DNA of 64,000 nucleotides from an uncultured Clostridia bacterium (GTDB taxonomy: Bacteria > Bacillota > Clostridia > UBA1381), in assembly GCA_944392335.1 (NCBI GenBank), contig CALXWJ010000021.1, positions 1 through 64,000 on the forward strand, written 5' to 3'. Each line of letters starts with the position of its first letter. Position 1 is the first letter of the stretch. The translations under genes and the position numbers were made by a program. The notes under the pieces are model-generated. The model was not told where the DNA came from. It did no database searches and saw only the letters and a program-made list of their open reading frames with translations. Positions 51,064 to 60,659 of this stretch are shown here, piece by piece.

Positions 51064-51665
51064 ATCTGTGCCTCCGTCTTCTTATCTGATTTTAACCCTC
51101 TCATTATGCATTCAAAACCCATTTTAAACGCCAGTAATGCTTCATCAATTGATAAATTATCACCCACAGAATAAGAATTGAAGCTTCTGCAATAACACCA
51201 TATGGCATATGAAATCATGTGCGCGTCTGTTTCTTTGAACACTCCTATATCTATACCATATCTGATCAATTCAGATATTTTCTCAATCCACCATTTTCTG
51301 TTTGAATTGTTCACATCACCATTTTCATAAGTGTATCCGCTGAAATATAATTTATTTTCATATGTTTGTTCAATAACCGACATTGCTATGGACGTAAGAA
51401 ATTCACAGTAATCGGATTTACCATCGTATTTGGCTTCAGCTATGCATTTACGTGTTTTATCTATCAGACGCTGATGAACTATACCAAAAACTTCTTCTAT
51501 ATTTTGAAAACGATTATAAAATACACGATTTGTCATATCCATCTCTTTTAAAATGTCTTTGACCGTCACATTGTTCATACCTTTGCTGTATATCATCTCA
51601 GTAAGTTTATTCACAATATCTTCAGATATATTATCGACAATTTTTTTATCGTTTGAAAAGGCCAT
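51060..51665 (-). CDS. TetR-family regulator, probable controller of the fab operon
   Basis: About 201 residues. The N-terminal helix-turn-helix (residues about 10-60) contains MNNVTVKDILKEMDMTNRVF, then an all-helical ligand domain with a C-terminal LAFKMGFECIMRG. It is the first gene of the fatty-acid operon and coupled to fabH, and a palindrome lies over its promoter, so self-repression and acyl-ligand sensing are likely by context. It is not FapR or FabT, the usual regulators in this setting. Start ATG 51665, 8 bases after GGAG. Confidence 0.85.
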   Translation of the reverse strand: MAFSNDKKIVDNISEDIVNKLTEMIYSKGMNNVTVKDILKEMDMTNRVFYNRFQNIEEVFGIVHQRLIDKTRKCIAEAKYDGKSDYCEFLTSIAMSVIEQTYENKLYFSGYTYENGDVNNSNRKWWIEKISELIRYGIDIGVFKETDAHMISYAIWCYCRSFNSYSVGDNLSIDEALLAFKMGFECIMRGLKSDKKTEAQI

Positions 51666-51681
51666 TTCATGCACTCCATTC

Positions 51682-51702
51682 TTCAGCACTCAGTGTGCTA
51701 AA
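51682..51702. promoter_or_regulatory. Candidate TetR operator
   Basis: TTCAGCAC-TCAGT-GTGCTAAA, an inverted repeat with 8-base arms and one mismatch, placed at or just after the predicted transcription start of the fab operon. The geometry fits autorepression by the adjacent TetR protein. Confidence 0.7.
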
Positions 51703-51710
51703 ACAATATA

Positions 51711-51739
51711 ATAATAACACTTATTTCCTTTTTTGTCAA
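51711..51739 (-). promoter_or_regulatory. Promoter of the tetR-fab operon
   Basis: Minus-strand TTGACA (51734-51739), 17 bases, TATTAT (51711-51716). A perfect -35 element. Upstream (51740-51883) is AT-rich with long A/T runs. Confidence 0.8.
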
Positions 51740-51883
51740 CATTAAAATTTTTCTCGAAATTTTTTTTGAAAAAGTCCCGAAAATCAATGACATTTTTTGT
51801 GATTTTTTATCTTTTTTTAAGGACTTTTTACTGTTTTTTTTACGAAAAAATTCAATTTTTTCAGATTTATTATTAAAGAGTAT

Positions 51884-51915
51884 CAAAAAAAGCCCGTAAA
51901 ATTCCGGACTTTTTT
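51884..51915 (-). terminator. Terminator downstream of enolase
   Basis: AAAGCCCG (51889-51896) and CGGACTTT (51905-51912) pair, one position as G-T. On the minus strand it is followed by a run of T, so it fits the end of the eno transcript about 270 bases past the stop. The segment 51917-52073 shows nothing else recognisable. Confidence 0.6.
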
Positions 51916-52073
51916 AACAGACTTTACATAATTTTTTTAGTTTTAAAATCAGGCTTGAAAATCATCTTACATTACATCAGAGCAACGCTCCATCAATCTG
52001 GTTTGAGGCGGAACTTAAAAACGTTGTAACCAGCAATAAAGAGAGTTAGCTCCTCAGCGTTTCAGTTGTAGGC

Positions 52074-52170
52074 TCAAATAAGGGCTTGTCCCTTTATTCA
52101 TTGTACTCCCACAAATTAAAGACATAAAAACCGACGCCGATTACAAAAGGTGCATCTTGTCCGCAGTTGT
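52074..52170 (+). repeat. Dispersed structured repeat, copy 4 (shortened)
   Basis: Left end AATAAGGGCTTGTCC and right end TCTTGTCCGCAGTTGTA are both well kept, with the ATTGTACT loop and CCGATTAC between them, but the main stem is eroded. It lies just beyond the eno stop codon and antisense to its transcript. Confidence 0.65.
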
Positions 52171-52185
52171 ACTGTGTCTTAATAA

Positions 52186-53484
<1,299 letters not shown>

Positions 53485-53543
53485 TCACTCCTTAAATTCA
53501 TCATTGTAAGTAGTTTTGTCATTAATAGAAAAATTATACATAT

Positions 53544-54683
53544 TTACGGTTTATTAATTTGTCCGTTATCATCCGAAAAATAAACAATTGAGTTTGCGGC
53601 AAAATATATATTTTTTTTAAAACCTTTAATAAGCTTGTCTGCAATCGGATCAAGATTTTTGCCTGTCATGTACTGAGATAATCTTATAAGCAATTGTTTA
53701 TCGCTGAGTTTACCGTTCAAGCTTGAGTTTTCTGTATTATTTTGAGCTGATTTTTTATAAACGGCAACAACCGCATCTTTAAGTGTATCAAAACGATATA
53801 GTTTCAATGGATCAATATTAAAAATTTGCGCTGCATTTTCTATACCTATAATTATGTCTTCGGAATATTTTATCCTTGCCTTATGATAATCCGATATATT
53901 AAAATTATAATTGTAACCTTTAATATAATCGAATGATTTTAGTGTGTCAAAATATCCCAATTTCATCATCTTTGATATACTTTCATCATTAAAATCCATA
54001 TGCCCTATAATTTTTTCGCAGCATTTAATATTTATAATGTTTGTCCCCGAATATTGTAAATCTTTAACTATTCCCACTCCTCCGACATCTACACATATTA
54101 TATTTTTATATCCTTTATTCATGATCATATCTGCCGGAATATTATTTGTTATTCCTCCGTCAATATATTTTTTTTCATTAATTGTTGTACTTTTTAAGCC
54201 CGGTAATGATGAACTTGCCATAAGATAATCAATTAATTTTCCTTCCGGGATTTCTTTTTTAAAAACTGCTGTTTCTTCAAGTTTATCTAATGAATATGCC
54301 GTAAGACCAAAATCTATTTTTGAATTTCTGATCTTCTCTTCATCTATGGTGCTTTCTAAAAGTTTGCGCAGCGGTGCTGTTTCCAGTCCATTGCTTTTAT
54401 ATGCGGCATAAAATACTTTAAAAATATTTTTTATATCGAATAAATTCTGCGAAATGTCTTTGAGTTCTTCCGTGTCCAAAACATTTGATATGGAAATATT
54501 CTTCCAAAGATTTATTGCGTCCTTTGCGTTGCCTTGTACGATTATTGCTCCGTTTATCGCTCCGATAGATGTACCTGTTATACATGTGACGTCAATTTTC
54601 ATATCTTGCAATGCCTGCCATACCCCAAGATGATATGCTCCTTTTGTTCCTCCTCCACCCAAGGCCAGTCCGTATTCTGCCAT
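53544..54683 (-). CDS. Patatin-like phospholipase
   Basis: Predicted cytosolic or membrane-associated lipid acyl hydrolase. 379 residues. The oxyanion loop ALGGGGTKGAYHLGVWQAL opens the protein, the nucleophile is Ser39 in GTSIGAING, and the catalytic Asp175 lies in YIDGGITNNIPAD. The C-terminal third (about 270-379) is not part of the patatin core and is unrecognised. No signal peptide. Upstream of eno by about 65 bases, but with no obvious functional link. Confidence 0.88.
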   Translation of the reverse strand: MAEYGLALGGGGTKGAYHLGVWQALQDMKIDVTCITGTSIGAINGAIIVQGNAKDAINLWKNISISNVLDTEELKDISQNLFDIKNIFKVFYAAYKSNGLETAPLRKLLESTIDEEKIRNSKIDFGLTAYSLDKLEETAVFKKEIPEGKLIDYLMASSSLPGLKSTTINEKKYIDGGITNNIPADMIMNKGYKNIICVDVGGVGIVKDLQYSGTNIINIKCCEKIIGHMDFNDESISKMMKLGYFDTLKSFDYIKGYNYNFNISDYHKARIKYSEDIIIGIENAAQIFNIDPLKLYRFDTLKDAVVAVYKKSAQNNTENSSLNGKLSDKQLLIRLSQYMTGKNLDPIADKLIKGFKKNIYFAANSIVYFSDDNGQINKP

Positions 54684-54771
54684 ATAATCACGCTCCGAAT
54701 GTTTTATTAGCTTTGTTATCCTGTATATTATTTAAATTCTTTATGTAAAATATGCAGTTAAAATTAACACA

Positions 54772-54794
54772 TATAACTGCGGACAAATCCTTAT
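54772..54794 (-). repeat. Minimal footprint of the dispersed repeat family
   Basis: On the minus strand it reads ATAAGGATTTGTCCGCAGTTATA: the family left end and right end fused at a single TTGTCC, with the whole interior missing. It is either an excision or deletion product, or the empty form of the site. Confidence 0.6.
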
Positions 54795-54816
54795 CGGATA
54801 ACTTTTCAAAATAAAA

Positions 54817-54891
54817 AATCACAGAGTGACGAAAATATACCGTAAATATATTAATTTAAAAATATGTATATTTACAGCAGTCTCTGTGATT
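54817..54891 (-). terminator. Long hairpin terminator after mgsA
   Basis: AATCACAGAG (54817-54826) and CTCTGTGATT (54882-54891) pair over 10 bases, with an inner arm GTAAATATA/TATATTTAC. On the minus strand it runs into TTTTTTATTTT. It is about 75 bases long, larger than typical terminators. Confidence 0.7.
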
Positions 54892-54909
54892 AATATGCAG
54901 CTAATATTA

Positions 54910-55314
54910 TTATTTTTTGGGATTAACAATATCTCTCCATTCAAGATCTCCGCGTTCAAGACCATGAATCAAGACCTCAGCCGTGGCTATGTTTGTCGCA
55001 ATAGGAATATTATGCATATCGCATAATCTCAGTAAATTCATTACATCGGGTTCATGCGATTCTTTTGTATTTGGATCTCTGAAAAAAAATACCAAATCAA
55101 TTTCATTGTATGCTACTCTGGCGCCTATTTGTTGGTCGCCTCCCTGATGACCCGGCAAGAACCTGTATACATCCATCCCTGTATTTTCAATTATCATTTT
55201 TCCTGTAGTATCGGTAGCAAAAAGGCTATGTTTATTTAATATTCCTTTGTAAGCTATGCAAAATTGTACCATTAATTCTTTTTTCATGTCATGTGCTATA
55301 AATGCTATATTCAT
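54910..55314 (-). CDS. mgsA: Methylglyoxal synthase
   Basis: Converts dihydroxyacetone phosphate to methylglyoxal, relieving phosphate limitation in glycolysis. 134 residues. [10 protein letters not shown] at the start, ATDTTGKMI near 33, the catalytic Asp60 in [15 protein letters not shown] and [15 protein letters not shown] near 97. It has its own promoter and terminator. Confidence 0.95.
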   Translation of the reverse strand: MNIAFIAHDMKKELMVQFCIAYKGILNKHSLFATDTTGKMIIENTGMDVYRFLPGHQGGDQQIGARVAYNEIDLVFFFRDPNTKESHEPDVMNLLRLCDMHNIPIATNIATAEVLIHGLERGDLEWRDIVNPKK

Positions 55315-55348
55315 ACCAAGCCCTCCCTATCGTTTTCATATATTATAT

Positions 55349-55377
55349 ATTATAACAAAAAAAATTCATTTTGTAAA
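55349..55377 (-). promoter_or_regulatory. Promoter for mgsA
   Basis: Minus-strand TTTACA (55372-55377), 17 bases, TATAAT (55349-55354). It lies in the 79-base gap after the PBP2 gene. Confidence 0.7.
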
Positions 55378-55393
55378 TAACTTTTTGTGAATT

Positions 55394-57493
55394 TTATCGA
55401 ATTAATTCTCCAATTATGTTATTATTGGGTGTGATCTCATTTTTTTCAAAATATTTATCAAAAATATCTCTTGCAACATATGCAGCATTTGCTCCCTTAA
55501 CACCATGTTCGATTACAACGGCAATGGCAATTTCAGGATCATCAAAAGGTGCAAAGGCTACGAATAAAGCATTATCGGAAACACTGTTGCCGATTTGCGC
55601 CGTACCTGTTTTTCCGCCTATTCTTTCTTGATAATTTTCAAATATCGCACTTGCGGAACCCTCGTCAACAACTCCCAGCATACCTTGCTTTACTGCTTCA
55701 AGATTTTCTTCGCTTACGTCAACTTGTCCGAGTATTTGCGGTTTCGGTTCATAAATGGTTGAACCGTCGACCGATGAACGGACACTTTTTAATATATGTG
55801 TCTTATATCTTGTTCCGCCGTTTGCAATGCCTGCAATATAATTTGCAAGCTGGATCGGGGTGAAATATGAATAAGACTGACCTATAGCAGTTTGTATCGT
55901 ATCACCTGCATACCATGTTTGATCATATTCATTTGTTGCGATCTGTTTTTTGTATTCTCTGCTTGATACATTGCCTTTTGCTTCTTCCGAAAATTCAATT
56001 CCGGTAAGCTCTCCCAAACCGAACTGTTTTGCATAAGAGGCTATGGTATCGATTCCCATTCTTCTTCCCAATTCATAGAAGAAGTAGTTACAAGAAAATT
56101 CAATTGCCTGTGTAACATTAATCGGTCCATGAGTTCGATGATTGTTTGACCATATCCAGCATTTTGGCTGATAGTCTTCGTAATACGTATATACACCTTC
56201 ACATGTTATTATTTCATCCAGCGTAACTGCTCCCGTTTCCAATGCCGCTAATGCCACGACCGGTTTAAATGTCGATCCCGGCGTGTATGTCCCGCTTATT
56301 GCTCTGTTCCACATAGGATTACTTTCATTTTTACTCAATTCCTGATAATCCGCATTAAATGTTTCAGGATTAAAAGTAGGATATGATGCGCAAACCAGCA
56401 AATCACCGTTTTTGATATCAATAACAACAGCCGCTCCGGCATTTGCATCCCCGCCTTTTTTTTCAGCAGGATCTCCGCCGTTTTTTGCAATTTCATTAAT
56501 CCAGTATGCAAGAGATTGCTCTGCTGCTCTTTGCAGCTCGGAATCTATTGTTAAAAGTATATAATTCCCCGGAACAGCTTCCTGAATATCACCGTCCGAT
56601 CCATTAGTCTGATCGTCGTTGTCTTCATCATTGGTAAGCCCCACAATTTGTTTACCGTCGGTTCCCTTTAAAAACTCTTCAAACAGTTTTTCAACTCCTC
56701 TTTTACCGACCAGATCATTATATCCATAGCCTTCGTCTTTCAGGCTTTCATATTCTTCAGGGCTCATTTTGCCTATGCCGCCCACAATATGTGCAGCAAT
56801 ATCTTTTTGATCGTAATTCCTGTAATACTCCTCCGTCACAAGAACATCATTGAATTCATTTTTTCTTTCTTTTAATTCCGTAACAACATTCAGATCAACA
56901 TCTTCGGCAATCATAAATGGCTGTGTTATTGAAAATCCGTTCATAGATGCATCATATCTTATGCCTGCAATTTTACGCTTTTCAATTTCCGAATAATCAT
57001 CGGATATATCAAATATGCTGTCACAATAAATCTCCATTACTCTTTGCGCCGACATTTCTTTTGTTATTTTATTTCTGTTTTCAAACCATTTTTCCTTTTC
57101 ATCGGATATATTGCCATCCCCGTTTTCATCCTCAAATGCAAATTCATAAGGAGGGTAAGTTATCGGCAGACTGTCCTCGTATGTGTAACCATATTTTTCC
57201 AATACCTTAATAATTCCAAGCAGCTCTTCATTTAATTCAGAATTAGATATCAATGATTTCTGCAGCATAACGGAATAACCCTCTCGGTTGGAAACAAGAA
57301 CCTTTCCGTTCCGATCCATAATTTCACCTCTTGGAGCTTTTTGTGTGACCGTTGCGCTTACTCTGTTTTTCGATTGTTCAGAATATTCTTCTCCGTTTAT
57401 TATCTGCAAATCAAACAATCCTAAAATAAGAACAAAAGTCAAAAGAGAAAGCACAGTTATTATAAATATCATTCTTCCCTTATAATTACTCAA
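55394..57493 (-). CDS. mrdA: Penicillin-binding protein 2 (class B transpeptidase)
   Basis: Cross-links peptidoglycan during cell elongation. 699 residues: one N-terminal membrane anchor (about 8-28), a pedestal/dimerisation domain (about 50-290), and a transpeptidase with the nucleophile Ser near 406 in TPGSTFKPV, the SxN motif in EFSCNYFFYELG near 463 and KTG in GGKTGTAQIG near 630. The pedestal carries an EF-hand-like loop, DENGDGNISDEKEK, near residue 127. TTG start at 57493, overlapping the mreD stop, with AGGTG 7 bases before. Last gene of the mre cluster; natural partner of a RodA-type SEDS protein. Confidence 0.93.
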   Translation of the reverse strand: MSNYKGRMIFIITVLSLLTFVLILGLFDLQIINGEEYSEQSKNRVSATVTQKAPRGEIMDRNGKVLVSNREGYSVMLQKSLISNSELNEELLGIIKVLEKYGYTYEDSLPITYPPYEFAFEDENGDGNISDEKEKWFENRNKITKEMSAQRVMEIYCDSIFDISDDYSEIEKRKIAGIRYDASMNGFSITQPFMIAEDVDLNVVTELKERKNEFNDVLVTEEYYRNYDQKDIAAHIVGGIGKMSPEEYESLKDEGYGYNDLVGKRGVEKLFEEFLKGTDGKQIVGLTNDEDNDDQTNGSDGDIQEAVPGNYILLTIDSELQRAAEQSLAYWINEIAKNGGDPAEKKGGDANAGAAVVIDIKNGDLLVCASYPTFNPETFNADYQELSKNESNPMWNRAISGTYTPGSTFKPVVALAALETGAVTLDEIITCEGVYTYYEDYQPKCWIWSNNHRTHGPINVTQAIEFSCNYFFYELGRRMGIDTIASYAKQFGLGELTGIEFSEEAKGNVSSREYKKQIATNEYDQTWYAGDTIQTAIGQSYSYFTPIQLANYIAGIANGGTRYKTHILKSVRSSVDGSTIYEPKPQILGQVDVSEENLEAVKQGMLGVVDEGSASAIFENYQERIGGKTGTAQIGNSVSDNALFVAFAPFDDPEIAIAVVIEHGVKGANAAYVARDIFDKYFEKNEITPNNNIIGELIR

Positions 57494-57987
57494 AATTTAA
57501 CACCTGCCTTTTTATATATGGTTTTGCCGATCAAATACATCATTATAACAGATAGGATAGTATTGTAAAGTGCGGCCGGCAAAATTATATTGAATAAGGG
57601 ATACAAATATCCCACATCTTTTAAAACGCTTATATTAATAATATAAAAAATTGAATTTCCCAATATTGTTAACAGGAATATCATTACAAAACTTACCATT
57701 ATACTGTATTTAAACATCCCGTCACGGACAATAAACATTATAATGGCGCATATTAAATATATTGCAAGATAATTTCCGAAGATTCTTCCCGTAAGGCAAT
57801 CTGTTATGATCCCGCAAATAACCGCTGTTGCCATGACTGTTTTGATATTTTTTTCCCTTGCGGCAATACACATCACAAATACAAAGATTATATCCGGTTT
57901 TATTCCGGCTATACTTATGTACTCCGTAAATAATGCTTGAAATAAAGTAATCAGAAATACCCACAATGCTGTTTTTAAGCGGTTCAA
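57490..57987 (-). CDS. mreD: Rod-shape determining membrane protein MreD
   Basis: 165 residues with about five membrane helices, as in MreD. Recognisable pieces are YISIAGIKPDIIFVFVMCIA near residue 25 and GIITDCLTGRIFGNYLAIYL near 60. It links MreC/MreB to the elongation machinery. The TTG start at 57987 follows AAAGGAG. Between mreC and PBP2 in the standard order. Confidence 0.88.
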   Translation of the reverse strand: MNRLKTALWVFLITLFQALFTEYISIAGIKPDIIFVFVMCIAAREKNIKTVMATAVICGIITDCLTGRIFGNYLAIYLICAIIMFIVRDGMFKYSIMVSFVMIFLLTILGNSIFYIINISVLKDVGYLYPLFNIILPAALYNTILSVIMMYLIGKTIYKKAGVKF

Positions 57988-58001
57988 TAGAATTACTCCT
58001 T

Positions 58002-58964
58002 TCAGCCTACATTTTCAAATTCCGTATCATTTCGGTAAATATCCGTATTTTCCGTATTGGAATAAGCTCCGTTATCCTCGCCGTCATTTAAATAATCATT
58101 GTGATCATCGTAATTTTCCTCTTCCTGATAGATATCACTGTCAAGTGACCATTTTGTTATTACAATAACCTCATACAAATTATCAAAATTGACAAAAGGT
58201 TCAACTATTGCATAGTCCAACCGTCCCATATTGTTTGTTTGCATTTCGGAAATTTTTCCGACCATAAGTCCGGGAGGATAAATTCCTCCAAGACCTGAAG
58301 TTTCAAGTATATCGCCCGGAATGATGGAAGCGTTGCTTACAAGATACGCAAGTTTTGATTTGTTTGATTTCGATAATTTTACGTCCCCTTCCAAAATTCC
58401 GATTTCACCATTTCTGACAATACGCACACCAACAGAGCTTTCACTGTTTATTATTGTAGAAATTTTTGCCCAGTTTTTACCGACATCGGTAACTTGTCCC
58501 AAAAGACCTTGTGCGGTTATTACAGGGTCTGATTTTTTTATCCCGCTTGAAGAGCCTTTATCTATTGTGATATAGGAAAACCAATTATCAGGTTCATACG
58601 CTGCAACCTTAGCTGCTACGGTTTCATATTCGGTCAATTCATTCTTTATTTCCAAAAGCTCTTTAAGTCTGTCATTTTCGGCAATATATTCGGAAATATC
58701 TTTGACCTTTGAGGAAAGCTCCTGATTTTCTGCTTTTAATCGTTCATTCTCCTCTTTAAATTCTTTCATATTGGAAATATACGAAATAAACTCATTCACG
58801 GGGTTCAATATCCATTGATTTAATTTGGACTGTATGGGTGTTAAAACAAAATTAACTGCCTTTGCCGCAGGATTATCTCCGCTTCTTGAAACATATGCTA
58901 TCCCGACTGTAACAGCCATAATTATAATAAATATCAACCATATTTTTTTCTTAAAAAAAGACAA
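58002..58964 (-). CDS. mreC: Rod-shape determining protein MreC
   Basis: Bitopic protein linking the MreB filament to PBP2. 320 residues: one N-terminal membrane helix (about 8-24), a coiled coil (about 60-110, KEENERLKAENQELSSKVKD), then the paired beta domains with FSYITIDKGSSSGIKKSDPV near 130 and TSGLGGIYPPGLMVGKI near 225. An acidic, Asn/Asp-rich tail (about 275-320) is unusual but not exceptional. TTG start, after AAGGTGG. Confidence 0.92.
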   Translation of the reverse strand: MSFFKKKIWLIFIIIMAVTVGIAYVSRSGDNPAAKAVNFVLTPIQSKLNQWILNPVNEFISYISNMKEFKEENERLKAENQELSSKVKDISEYIAENDRLKELLEIKNELTEYETVAAKVAAYEPDNWFSYITIDKGSSSGIKKSDPVITAQGLLGQVTDVGKNWAKISTIINSESSVGVRIVRNGEIGILEGDVKLSKSNKSKLAYLVSNASIIPGDILETSGLGGIYPPGLMVGKISEMQTNNMGRLDYAIVEPFVNFDNLYEVIVITKWSLDSDIYQEEENYDDHNDYLNDGEDNGAYSNTENTDIYRNDTEFENVG

Positions 58965-58979
58965 AATTCATTACCACCT

Positions 58980-60017
58980 TTATCTTCCATGTCCGAACAT
59001 CGATCTGTTTAATACAGTCTCATTTTCCAATGCTTTACCGGTACCGATAACAACACAGTCAAGAGGATTTTCACTTATACTTACCGGTATACCCGTAGCT
59101 TGGCTCACCAGCTTGTCAAGATTTCTGATCATTGCTCCCCCGCCGGTCAAAACAATGCCGGTATTAATTATATCTGACGCCAATTCCGGAGGAGTTTCCT
59201 CAAGAGTTGATACAATCGCTCCGACAATGGCAGATACCGGCTCGCTCATGGCGTCACGGACTTCCGCAGAGGATATTTTTATATTTCTTGGCAAACCCTG
59301 AACCATATCTCTGCCTTTAACGTCAAAATAGCTTTCATTATCATACTGCATTGCCGATCCTATTGCAAATTTTATTTCTTCTGCGGTTTTTGCACCTATA
59401 GAAAGATTATATTCTCTTTTAATATAATTAACAATCGAATTATCCATTGCATCTCCCGCAATACGAATAGATTTTGACGTCACTATCCCGCAAAGAGATA
59501 TTATTGCAACCTCGGTCGTACCTCCTCCTATATCTACGACCATACTGCCGATAGGCTTATCCACAGGCAATCCTGCTCCTATTGCGGCTGCCATCGGCTC
59601 TTCAATAAGATTGACAGTTTTTGCACCCGACATCATAACCGCCTCTAAAACAGCACGTCTTTCCACATCGGTTACTCCGGCAGGGACACACACTATAACC
59701 TGCGGTTTGAAAAAACTGAATTTACCCCCTACAGCTTTTTTTATAAGATATCTGATCATTGAACTTGTAACTTCAAAATCGGCAATAACACCATCCTTCA
59801 ACGGCCTGATAGCAACAATATTTTCCGGAGTCCGCCCTAACATTTCATCGGCCTGATTCCCTACCGCGAGTACTTTTTTATCTATAGCATCAATAGCGAC
59901 AACAGATGGTTCTCTGACAATTATCCCTCTTCCGCCTAAATGCACAAGAGTGTTGGCAGTCCCCAAATCTATACCAATTTTCTTTGAAAATCCGGTAAAT
60001 AATTTATTATAATTCAT
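58980..60017 (-). CDS. mreB: Rod-shape determining protein MreB
   Basis: Actin-like ATPase that orients lateral wall synthesis. 345 residues with phosphate 1 [14 protein letters not shown] near 15, connect 1 [14 protein letters not shown] near 138, phosphate 2 [14 protein letters not shown] near 160 and adenosine motif [14 protein letters not shown] near 290. Start 60017, after AGGAG. First of the mreBCD-pbp2 set, following maf by 10 bases. Confidence 0.96.
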   Translation of the reverse strand: MNYNKLFTGFSKKIGIDLGTANTLVHLGGRGIIVREPSVVAIDAIDKKVLAVGNQADEMLGRTPENIVAIRPLKDGVIADFEVTSSMIRYLIKKAVGGKFSFFKPQVIVCVPAGVTDVERRAVLEAVMMSGAKTVNLIEEPMAAAIGAGLPVDKPIGSMVVDIGGGTTEVAIISLCGIVTSKSIRIAGDAMDNSIVNYIKREYNLSIGAKTAEEIKFAIGSAMQYDNESYFDVKGRDMVQGLPRNIKISSAEVRDAMSEPVSAIVGAIVSTLEETPPELASDIINTGIVLTGGGAMIRNLDKLVSQATGIPVSISENPLDCVVIGTGKALENETVLNRSMFGHGR

Positions 60018-60027
60018 AAATATACTC

Positions 60028-60618
60028 CTAATTTAAAATATCAATATCAAATTCATTTTTTAATACATCGTAAAGCTCCGACACAGGAAGACCCACAACA
60101 TTGAAATAATCACCGTCGATTTTTTTTATAAGCACGGCGCCCTTACCTTGTATGCCGTATGCACCTGCTTTATCAAGAGGCTCTCCGGTTTTGATATAAT
60201 CATATATAATATCGTCCGTCAATTCTTTAAACTTTACAATTGTTGATACACTTCTTGTAACAGAAAAACCGTCACTCATACGTAATACACAAATTCCGGT
60301 ATATACTTTATGTTCCTTTGACGAAAGAAGCTTTAACATTTTATAAGCGTCCTTGTCATCTTTAGGTTTTCCCAAAATTTCCCCATCTGCAAAAACGATC
60401 GTATCAGCGGCAATTATAACCGCATGTTTATCTTTTATTTGGTATGCAACCATAGACGCCTTTTTGAGTGCCAATTCATTGCAATATAATTCCGGCGGCA
60501 AGTCCTTATTAATATCATCCTCATTCTGCGATGACACGATTATATCAAATTTTAATCCTATATTTTCAAGAAGCTCACGCCTTCTGGGCGAAGCTGATGC
60601 AAGAATAAATCTGTGCAT
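60028..60618 (-). CDS. maf: Maf-like nucleotide pyrophosphatase
   Basis: House-cleaning enzyme that hydrolyses dTTP/UTP or modified pyrimidine triphosphates; linked to septum inhibition in Bacillus. 196 residues with [15 protein letters not shown] at the start, [20 protein letters not shown] near 68 (catalytic Asp), and [20 protein letters not shown] near 152. The maf-mreB order is common in Firmicutes. Confidence 0.93.
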   Translation of the reverse strand: MHRFILASASPRRRELLENIGLKFDIIVSSQNEDDINKDLPPELYCNELALKKASMVAYQIKDKHAVIIAADTIVFADGEILGKPKDDKDAYKMLKLLSSKEHKVYTGICVLRMSDGFSVTRSVSTIVKFKELTDDIIYDYIKTGEPLDKAGAYGIQGKGAVLIKKIDGDYFNVVGLPVSELYDVLKNEFDIDILN

Positions 60619-60659
60619 TTTCTCAATCCTTTCGTTTATACCGATACTTTTCTTTTGTA

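Noticed and set aside
51698-51886. 62-codon Lys/Ile/Phe-rich ORF
   Set aside because: Low-complexity product of A/T runs in the fab promoter region, with no ribosome site.
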